The position numbers and the translations under genes were made by a program. The notes beneath the pieces were generated by a model that saw nothing but the letters and a program-made list of their open reading frames with translations, was not told the DNA's origin and searched no databases. Of a stretch of 64,000 nt of DNA, positions 16,767-23,539 are shown piece by piece. Within the stretch, counting starts at the first letter, position 1, and every line of letters begins with the position of its first letter. The DNA comes from JBNGOQ01 sp050589645 (GTDB taxonomy: Bacteria > Bacteroidota > Bacteroidia > Flavobacteriales > Flavobacteriaceae): assembly GCF_050589645.1 (NCBI RefSeq), contig NZ_JBNGOQ010000001.1, positions 1,054,001 through 1,118,000 on the forward strand, read 5' to 3'.

Positions 16767-18014
16767 ATGGAAGTACTAAAGATAGCGACGGCAGGGAGTG
16801 TGGACGATGGCAAGAGTACCTTAATAGGGAGGTTGCTCTACGATACCAAGTCACTTACCGACGATAAGTTGGAAGCCATCAAGAAAAGCAGTGAGCAACG
16901 AGGCTATGATTACCTCGATTTCTCCTTGGCTACCGATGGCCTTGTGGCAGAAAGGGAACAGGGTATTACGATAGACGTGGCCCATATTTATTTTTCTACC
17001 CCCAACAAAAGCTATATTATTGCCGATACCCCGGGACATGTTGAATATACCAGGAATATGGTTACCGGAGCTTCCACTTCCCAGGCCGCCATCATCTTGA
17101 TCGATGCCCGGAAAGGGGTCATAGAACAAACCTACCGGCACTTTTTCATCAACAATCTATTGCGGATCAAAAACGTGATCGTGGCCGTGAACAAAATGGA
17201 CCTGGTAGACTATTCAGAGGCGGCCTTTGAGGCTATTAAGCGCGATTTTGAGGCATTGAACCTTAAAAGCACCTATGCAGAACAGCGCGTGAGTTATATT
17301 CCGGTCAGTGCTTTAAATGGGGACAACGTCGCAGCAAAGACCGATGCCATGCCATGGTACAACGGAGATACCCTTTTGGAACATTTGGAGCATTTGGAAG
17401 CGGCCGACGTGTATGAAGGGGGGCAGGTTCGGTTCCCTATACAGACCGTAATACGACCCAAAACAGAGGAATATCACGATTTTCGGGGATATGCCGGTAA
17501 GGTCTACGGAGGAAGCCTACAGGTAGGCGATTCCGTTACCGTGCTCCCGTCCCTTATCCAATCCAGGATAAAGGAAATCTACTTTTTTGATCAGACCTAC
17601 CAGGAGGCGGTGGCAGGAAGCTCCGTCAATATTACCCTGGAGGACGATATCAATATCGCAAGGGGGGATATGTTGGTAAAGACCGACGAACTTCCCAAAA
17701 TTGAGAAAGAAATCCGGGCAACCGTGTGTTGGATGGACAACAAACAATTGCAGCCGGGAACAAAATATATTGTACAACATAGCACCAACAAGGTATTGTC
17801 CAAAATTGATACCATAGAAAGTGTAATGACCACGGATTTTTCCGGACAAATAGAAGCCAATGGTAAATTGGCGCTCAACGAAATCGGTGAAGTACGGATA
17901 AAATTGAGCAAGCCCATTTATTACGATGCCTATAAGGACAACAAGTATAATGGTGCCTTTATTTTATTGGATGCCCATACCAACGCAACAGCAGCGGTAG
18001 GTTTTATCAATTAA
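16767..18014 (+). CDS. cysN: sulfate adenylyltransferase subunit 1 (GTPase)
   Basis: GTPase subunit of ATP sulfurylase. The N-terminus has G1 GSVDDGKSTL, followed by DTPGHVEYTRNM (G3) and VNKMDL (G4), then two beta-barrel domains as in elongation factor Tu. At 415 residues it ends without a fused APS kinase domain, unlike CysNC proteins. It shares the operon with cysD, though a 79-base gap separates the two. Confidence 0.96.
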   Translation: MEVLKIATAGSVDDGKSTLIGRLLYDTKSLTDDKLEAIKKSSEQRGYDYLDFSLATDGLVAEREQGITIDVAHIYFSTPNKSYIIADTPGHVEYTRNMVTGASTSQAAIILIDARKGVIEQTYRHFFINNLLRIKNVIVAVNKMDLVDYSEAAFEAIKRDFEALNLKSTYAEQRVSYIPVSALNGDNVAAKTDAMPWYNGDTLLEHLEHLEAADVYEGGQVRFPIQTVIRPKTEEYHDFRGYAGKVYGGSLQVGDSVTVLPSLIQSRIKEIYFFDQTYQEAVAGSSVNITLEDDINIARGDMLVKTDELPKIEKEIRATVCWMDNKQLQPGTKYIVQHSTNKVLSKIDTIESVMTTDFSGQIEANGKLALNEIGEVRIKLSKPIYYDAYKDNKYNGAFILLDAHTNATAAVGFIN

Positions 18015-18055
18015 AAGGAGGATCATCCGCATAATGGTGGAGGTGTTTAAGTTAA

Positions 18056-18078
18056 TATCCTACTAAATCCATAGGAGA
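18056..18078 (+). promoter_or_regulatory. cysteine-operon palindrome, copy 3
   Basis: TATCCTAC-N7-ATAGGAGA, with spacer TAAATCC, in the gap between cysN and the sulfite reductase gene, ending 19 bases before its start. It could give the second half of the operon its own regulated promoter or act as a roadblock. Confidence 0.65.
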
Positions 18079-18097
18079 AATAAATAAAATAGGACAA

Positions 18098-20188
18098 ATG
18101 CAAAGTTTTAGAACAGAATTGGAAAACCCGACAGTAGAAAAAGATATCATTGAATTGGAGGCCAAGATCCGTCAGTTCAAGGAGGGCAAACTAGACGAGG
18201 AAAAATTCCGAAGCCTGCGTTTGGCCAGAGGTGTTTACGGTCAGCGTCAAGAGGGGGTGCAAATGATCCGAATCAAATTACCCTATGGAAAGGTGACCTC
18301 CGATCAGTTAAGGCGTATCTGCGATGTGTCCGATGAATATTCCACCGGGCGCTTGCACATCACCACCCGTCAGGATATACAGATCCATTATGTGGATTTG
18401 GAAAGGACCCCCGAACTTTGGGCACAATTGGAACAGGACGATATTACCCTACGCGAGGCCTGTGGAAACACGGTCCGTAATGTCACCGCTAGTGAAACGG
18501 CAGGGATAGATGCGGATGAACCCTTTGATGTGTCACCCTATGCCCATGCGCTGTTCCAGTATTTTTTACGGAATCCCATCAGTCAGGAAATGGGAAGGAA
18601 ATTTAAGGTTTCCTTTTCCGCCAGTGAGGCCGATACCGGATTGTCCTATATGCACGATTTGGGTTTTATTGCCAAAATAAAAAATGGTGTTCGTGGATTT
18701 AAGGTCATGCTTGCCGGTGGTTTGGGATCGCAACCAAGGCACGCCGATGTACTTTACGATTTTTTACCTTCGGACAAAATCATTCCGTTGATGGATGGTG
18801 TTGTACGCGTGTTCGATAGCTATGGGGAACGCAAGAGCAGGGCCAAGGCCCGTATGAAATTTTTGGTGCGGGACGTGGGCCTGGAGGGCTTCAAAAACTT
18901 ACTGGAAGAGGTACGGCCTGCCGTACCCTATACTTCCTATCCCATAGATGCAGATGCCTACCCTAAGGCGATAGTGGCCGAAAGTGCCGTGCCTAAGGTG
19001 AACATTCAGGACAAGGAAGCCTTTGAGGCATGGAAGTCCACCAATTTGGTTCCTCAGAAGCAAGAGGGATACGTGGCCATCGGCATCAAGGTGTTGCTGG
19101 GTGATTTCTACACGGATAAGGCACGACTTTTAGCCGACCTGGTAGCCAAGTACGCCGCGAGCGAGTTTCGATTATCGCTCAGGCAAAATATATTGATTCC
19201 CTATGTGAAGGAGGACCTAGTGCCTTTTTTCTACACGGAACTGGAAAAGTTGGGTTTTGTTGAAAAGGGATATAATAAAGCCTTGGATATAACCGCCTGT
19301 CCTGGAACGGATACCTGTAATTTGGGTATAGCAAGCAGTACGGGGATTGCCGAGGAGTTGGAAAGGGTCATAAAAACGGAATACCCGCAATACATTGCCA
19401 ATGAGGATGTGGTCATCAAGATCAGCGGTTGTATGAACGCCTGTGGGCAGCACAATATGGCCAACATTGGCTTTCAGGGGATGTCCATACGAACAAAGGA
19501 CAAATTGGTCGCCCCGGCACTTCAGGTGCTTTTGGGTGGTGGCAATTTTGGGAACGGAGAGGGACGCTTTGCGGATAAAGTCATTAAGGTGCCCAGTAAA
19601 AGGGGACCAGAGGCCCTTCGTCTTATACTGAACGATTTTGAAGCGCACGGCAAGGGAGCAAAATTTGTGGACTATTATGCGGAAAAGGGAGAGCATTATT
19701 TCTACGACTTTCTTAAACCGCTATCGAATATAGAACGTTTGACCCAAGAAGATTTTATCGATTGGGGAAATACCAAGAGATATGAAAAGGCCATAGGAAT
19801 AGGGGAATGTGCCGGAGTGGTCATTGATTTGATCGCGACGCTGCTGTTCGAGAGCGAAGAAAAGATCCAAAATGCCCAGTCCGCATTTGAAGAGGGAAAA
19901 TGGGCTGCCAGCATCTACCATTCCTACGCTTCCATGGTAAATTCTGCCAAGGCGCTGTTGACCGCAGAAAATAAAAAGACAAATACCCATGTGGGCATTA
20001 TCAAGAGCTTCGATGAAGTGTTTGTGGCCCCTGGAAATATAGACCTTAGGGGTTCTTTTGAGACCCTGGCGCTTCAATTGAATAAAAACAAGCCCACCGA
20101 AGCTTTTGCGAAAAACTATCTATTGGATGCAAAACGCTTTTTGGAGAAAGTGGAAGCCTATAGAAAATTGGAATTGGAACATGCGTAA
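18098..20188 (+). CDS. ferredoxin-type sulfite (or nitrite) reductase with C-terminal HEPN domain
   Basis: Six-electron reduction of sulfite to sulfide. Two siroheme reductase halves span about residues 35-530, with the substrate arginines in STGRLHITTRQDIQ and the four cluster/siroheme cysteines C401, C407 (ACPGTDTC) and C445, C449 (SGCMNAC). Residues about 565-690 form an all-helical extension resembling a HEPN domain (for example AASIYHSYASMVNSAKALL). The operon context (sulfate activation, siroheme methylation, ferredoxin reductase) favours sulfite as substrate over nitrite. The role of the HEPN tail is unknown. Confidence 0.92.
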   Translation: MQSFRTELENPTVEKDIIELEAKIRQFKEGKLDEEKFRSLRLARGVYGQRQEGVQMIRIKLPYGKVTSDQLRRICDVSDEYSTGRLHITTRQDIQIHYVDLERTPELWAQLEQDDITLREACGNTVRNVTASETAGIDADEPFDVSPYAHALFQYFLRNPISQEMGRKFKVSFSASEADTGLSYMHDLGFIAKIKNGVRGFKVMLAGGLGSQPRHADVLYDFLPSDKIIPLMDGVVRVFDSYGERKSRAKARMKFLVRDVGLEGFKNLLEEVRPAVPYTSYPIDADAYPKAIVAESAVPKVNIQDKEAFEAWKSTNLVPQKQEGYVAIGIKVLLGDFYTDKARLLADLVAKYAASEFRLSLRQNILIPYVKEDLVPFFYTELEKLGFVEKGYNKALDITACPGTDTCNLGIASSTGIAEELERVIKTEYPQYIANEDVVIKISGCMNACGQHNMANIGFQGMSIRTKDKLVAPALQVLLGGGNFGNGEGRFADKVIKVPSKRGPEALRLILNDFEAHGKGAKFVDYYAEKGEHYFYDFLKPLSNIERLTQEDFIDWGNTKRYEKAIGIGECAGVVIDLIATLLFESEEKIQNAQSAFEEGKWAASIYHSYASMVNSAKALLTAENKKTNTHVGIIKSFDEVFVAPGNIDLRGSFETLALQLNKNKPTEAFAKNYLLDAKRFLEKVEAYRKLELEHA

Positions 20189-20984
20189 CGAACAAAAACT
20201 TACCGTTGTAGGTGCAGGTCCAGGAGATGTGGAACTGATCACGCTTAAGGCTGTAAAGACCTTGGGTAATGCCGATGTGGTCCTTTATGATGCCTTGGTA
20301 GATCCCACCCTCCTGCAGTATGCTCCTTTGGCCGAACATATTTTTGTGGGCAAGCGAAAAGGGTGTTATGCCTATCAGCAGGAGCAGATCAATGAACTGA
20401 TCGTGAGTCGGGCCAAGACCCACGGACATGTGGTACGTTTAAAGGGAGGAGACCCCTTTGTTTTTGGAAGGGGCGCTGAAGAAATGGAATATGCCGCAAA
20501 ACATGGAATCTCCGTGGCAATGGTTCCGGGGCTGTCTTCCGCCGTGTCTGTTCCTGCCTTGCAAGATATTCCGGTGACCAAAAGAGGTGCAACAGAAAGT
20601 TTTTGGGTCATTACCGGAACTACGAAGAATCACAAATTGTCACAGGATGTGGCCTTGGCCGCCAAATCCAACGCCACGGTGGTTATTTTAATGGGCATGG
20701 GTAAATTATCCAAAATTGTGGAACTCTTCAGGCAGGAAGGGAAATCGGAAATGCCCATTGCCATTATCCAAAATGGCACCCAGAAAAATGAAAAAGTGGG
20801 TGTGGCAACCGTTGGGACCATAGAGGCCGAAGTGGCAAAACAACAGCTCAGCAATCCGGCCATCATTGTTATTGGCGAGGTTGTTAGGCATAGGGCTGCC
20901 CTAAAAGATATTGCCTACGGATATAAGGCAAAACAAATACGTGTGGAAAGTAAAAACAGCGCCCATAAAACCGTATTGGGATAG
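20181..20984 (+). CDS. cobA: uroporphyrinogen-III C-methyltransferase
   Basis: Adds two methyl groups from SAM to uroporphyrinogen III, giving precorrin-2 on the way to siroheme for the sulfite reductase. The start MRNEQKLTVVGAGPGDVELI overlaps the reductase gene by eight bases; a longer upstream frame would lie inside that gene. Motifs VGAGPGD, RLKGGDPFVFGRGAEEM and VPGLSSA are diagnostic. At 267 residues it is a stand-alone SUMT without the CysG oxidase/ferrochelatase part, so precorrin-2 dehydrogenase and ferrochelatase must be encoded elsewhere. Confidence 0.95.
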   Translation: MRNEQKLTVVGAGPGDVELITLKAVKTLGNADVVLYDALVDPTLLQYAPLAEHIFVGKRKGCYAYQQEQINELIVSRAKTHGHVVRLKGGDPFVFGRGAEEMEYAAKHGISVAMVPGLSSAVSVPALQDIPVTKRGATESFWVITGTTKNHKLSQDVALAAKSNATVVILMGMGKLSKIVELFRQEGKSEMPIAIIQNGTQKNEKVGVATVGTIEAEVAKQQLSNPAIIVIGEVVRHRAALKDIAYGYKAKQIRVESKNSAHKTVLG

Positions 20985-21016
20985 GCGACAAATAAGATAA
21001 AGTAAATCGATTAGAG

Positions 21017-22081
21017 ATGATAAAAACGGATATTTTGATAATAGGTGCGGGTCCTACAGGGCTCTTCACGGTGTTTGAGGCGGGATTGCTAAAATTAAAA
21101 ACACATCTAATAGACGCTTTGCCACAACCAGGCGGGCAGTGTTCCGAAATCTATCCCAAGAAACCCATATATGATATTCCGGCCTTTCCCGAAATATTGG
21201 CGGGCGATCTGGTGAACAATCTGATGGAACAAATAAAGCCCTTTGAACCTGGATTTACCTTGGGCGAACGGGCCGAAACCTTGGACAAGTTGGAAGACGG
21301 CTCCTTTATCGTTACTACGAACAAAGGTACAAGGCACCACGCGCCCGTTGTAGTGGTTGCTGGGGGCTTGGGTTCCTTTGAACCCAGAAAACCGCCCATT
21401 TCAAATATCAAGGACTTTGAGGACAAAGGCGTGGCCTATATCGTTAAAGATCCGGAGGTCTATAGAAATAAAAAAGTAGTTATCGCCGGGGGTGGGGATT
21501 CAGCATTGGACTGGGCCATTTTCCTTGCCGATGTAGCTGCCGAGGTTTCCCTGGTGCACAGGCGAAACGAGTTTCGTGGGGCCCTGGATTCCGTGGAAAA
21601 AGCATCGGAACTGGCCAAACTTGGAAAAATCCAATTGTTTACGGAGGCCGAGGTAACTGAACTGCACGGTAAGGACCATTTGGAGGCGGTTGTTGTTAAG
21701 CACAATGATGTCAAAAAAGGACAGACCTATCTGGAAGTGGATAATTTTATCCCCTTGTTTGGTCTTTCCCCAAAATTGGGACCCATAGGGGACTGGGGTT
21801 TTGAAATAGAAAAAAACGCCATTAAAGTAAACAACGCCTATGACTATCAGACCAATATCCCCGGGGTCTATGCCATTGGGGATGTAAATACCTATCCTGG
21901 AAAACTAAAATTGATCCTATCCGGTTTCCACGAGGCGGCGGTTATGTGCCAGAGCGCTTATCAACGGATCCATCCGGGCAAGCGGTATGTTATGAAATAC
22001 ACCACCGTTGGAGGGGTAGAAGGATTTGATGGCTCCAAGAAAGAAGCAAAAAAAGAAGTGGTGCAAAGTATTTTGGTGTAA
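21017..22081 (+). CDS. ferredoxin--NADP reductase, thioredoxin-reductase-like type
   Basis: FAD/NAD(P)H oxidoreductase of 354 residues. The FAD site is GAGPTGLF near residue 11, the second nucleotide site is IAGGGDSALDWAI near 157, and GVYAIGDVNTYPGK near 280 closes the flavin pocket. It lacks a CxxC redox pair between the domains, which separates it from true thioredoxin reductases and fits the YumC-like ferredoxin reductases. As last gene of the sulfite reductase operon it probably supplies reduced ferredoxin to that enzyme. Confidence 0.88.
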   Translation: MIKTDILIIGAGPTGLFTVFEAGLLKLKTHLIDALPQPGGQCSEIYPKKPIYDIPAFPEILAGDLVNNLMEQIKPFEPGFTLGERAETLDKLEDGSFIVTTNKGTRHHAPVVVVAGGLGSFEPRKPPISNIKDFEDKGVAYIVKDPEVYRNKKVVIAGGGDSALDWAIFLADVAAEVSLVHRRNEFRGALDSVEKASELAKLGKIQLFTEAEVTELHGKDHLEAVVVKHNDVKKGQTYLEVDNFIPLFGLSPKLGPIGDWGFEIEKNAIKVNNAYDYQTNIPGVYAIGDVNTYPGKLKLILSGFHEAAVMCQSAYQRIHPGKRYVMKYTTVGGVEGFDGSKKEAKKEVVQSILV

Positions 22082-22109
22082 GAGTACCACATTATGTAGA
22101 TTAGCTATG

Positions 22110-22147
22110 GACCCTTCTTCCCTAAACGGCAGAAGGGTTCTTTTTTT
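22110..22147 (+). terminator. intrinsic terminator of the sulfate assimilation operon
   Basis: ACCCTTCT (22111-22118) pairs with AGAAGGGT (22131-22138), followed by a T-run. Confidence 0.88.
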
Positions 22148-22179
22148 GGAATAGGAGATCCAAAAAAATTGGACTTTCC

Positions 22180-22210
22180 TTGTTTTTAAAGGAACTGTGC
22201 TGTTTCTTTG
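22180..22210 (+). promoter_or_regulatory. promoter before the second SAM-I riboswitch
   Basis: TTG at 22180-22182, a 20-base spacer and TTTCTTTG at 22203-22210, one base off the TAnnTTTG consensus, precede the riboswitch by 26 bases. Confidence 0.5.
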
Positions 22211-22236
22211 CACTCAGTTCATTTCAAAATTGAAAA

Positions 22237-22355
22237 CGTTATCAAGAAAGGTGGAGGGAATAGACCCGTTGAAGCCTTAGCAACCCTTTTTCACAAACCC
22301 ATTTGGATAAAGAAGGTGCTACATTCTATCCCAACCGATTTGGGAATAGATAACA
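22237..22355 (+). ncRNA. SAM-I riboswitch upstream of the split metH genes
   Basis: Same core as the first SAM-I element: AAAGGTGGAGGGA and GAAGCCTTAGCAACC, P1 GTTATC (22238-22243) with GATAAC (22349-22354), and P4 TCTATCCC with GGGAATAGA. It should regulate the two methionine synthase genes and possibly metF by SAM level. Confidence 0.95.
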
Positions 22356-22360
22356 AAAAG

Positions 22361-22385
22361 CAAGACGTTCCGGTCTTGACCTTTC
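22361..22385 (+). terminator. hairpin of the second SAM-I expression platform
   Basis: CAAGAC (22361-22366) pairs with GTCTTG (22373-22378) six bases after P1 and is followed by a pyrimidine-rich but not pure T stretch. Another small hairpin, TTCCCT/AGGGAA, sits at 22453-22473 in the leader before metH. Confidence 0.45.
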
Positions 22386-22512
22386 CCTTACTTGATACCC
22401 TATGAATACCAGTTCACCACATTGCTTGCGGAGGGGGCATTTTTATGATGTTTTCCCTTGCAAAATGAGGGAATGGAGCATGCATGGGATTATCGCTAAT
22501 ACAAAAAACAGC

Positions 22513-23532
22513 ATGGATACGATACAAAGCATATTGGAAAACCGAATTTTAGTCTTGGACGGCGCTATGGGCACCATGCTGCAGCGCTATAAATTCACTG
22601 AGGACGATTTTCGCGGTGAACGCTTTGCGGATTGGCCGCACCCCTTACAGGGCAATAACGACCTGTTGTCCCTGACACAACCCCATGCGATTGCCGCCGT
22701 ACACCGGAAATACTTTGAGGTGGGCGCGGACATTGTGGAGACCAATACCTTTTCGGGCACGACCATAGCCATGGCCGATTATGGCATGGAGGAACTGGTC
22801 TACGAACTCAATTATGAATCGGCCAGGATAGCCCGGGAGGTCGCTGACGACTTCACGGCCCGGGAACCTCATAAACCACGCTTTGTTGCCGGAAGTATTG
22901 GCCCTACCAACAAGACGGCCAGCATGTCCCCCGATGTGAACGATCCGGGTTTCAGGGCCATTTCCTTTGAGGAATTAAAAACGGCCTACAAACAGCAGGT
23001 GGAGGCCTTGCTCGATGGCGGCGCCCACATTTTGTTGGTAGAGACCATTTTTGACACCCTAAACGCCAAGGCGGCCCTATTTGCTATAGAAGAAGTCAAG
23101 GAAGCACGAGCCATTCAAGTACCCGTGATGATCAGTGGTACCATCACGGATGCCTCAGGGAGAACCCTGTCCGGACAGACCGCTGAGGCCTTCTTAATTT
23201 CCATTTCCCATATCCCCATGTTATCGGTAGGGTTTAATTGTGCCTTAGGGGCCAGCCAACTCGTACCGCATTTGGAAGTGTTATCGGTGAAGACGGGAAA
23301 TGCCGTCTCTGCCCATCCCAATGCAGGATTGCCGAATGCCTTTGGAGCCTATGACGAGACACCCGAGCAAATGGCAGATCAAATACGGGAATATGTAGAA
23401 AAAAGTTTGGTCAACATTGTGGGGGGGTGTTGTGGCACGACACCGGAGCACATTAAGGCCATTGCAGATTTGGTGAAGGAATACGAACCTAGGCGGATGA
23501 AGATTCCGGTACAGGGAAATGCCGTACAATAG
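22513..23532 (+). CDS. metH: methionine synthase, homocysteine-binding half
   Basis: Equivalent of the N-terminal module of cobalamin-dependent methionine synthase, here as a separate 339-residue protein. It begins MDTIQSILENRILVLDGAMGTML. The zinc ligands that hold homocysteine are C243 (FNC) and C306/C307 (GGCCGT), close to the spacing in the full-length enzyme. The frame remains open for 37 codons upstream to 22402, but those residues lack family likeness and belong to the riboswitch leader. The remaining MetH domains follow seven bases downstream as a second gene. Confidence 0.92.
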   Translation: MDTIQSILENRILVLDGAMGTMLQRYKFTEDDFRGERFADWPHPLQGNNDLLSLTQPHAIAAVHRKYFEVGADIVETNTFSGTTIAMADYGMEELVYELNYESARIAREVADDFTAREPHKPRFVAGSIGPTNKTASMSPDVNDPGFRAISFEELKTAYKQQVEALLDGGAHILLVETIFDTLNAKAALFAIEEVKEARAIQVPVMISGTITDASGRTLSGQTAEAFLISISHIPMLSVGFNCALGASQLVPHLEVLSVKTGNAVSAHPNAGLPNAFGAYDETPEQMADQIREYVEKSLVNIVGGCCGTTPEHIKAIADLVKEYEPRRMKIPVQGNAVQ

Positions 23533-23539
23533 TGTGACA

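Noticed and set aside
22402..22512. In-frame upstream extension of the first metH gene (37 codons)
   Set aside because: The extra residues have no likeness to methionine synthases and are part of the riboswitch leader.
22082..22512. Cobalamin riboswitch before the B12-dependent metH
   Set aside because: The only aptamer seen is SAM-I; no B12-box-like sequence was found.
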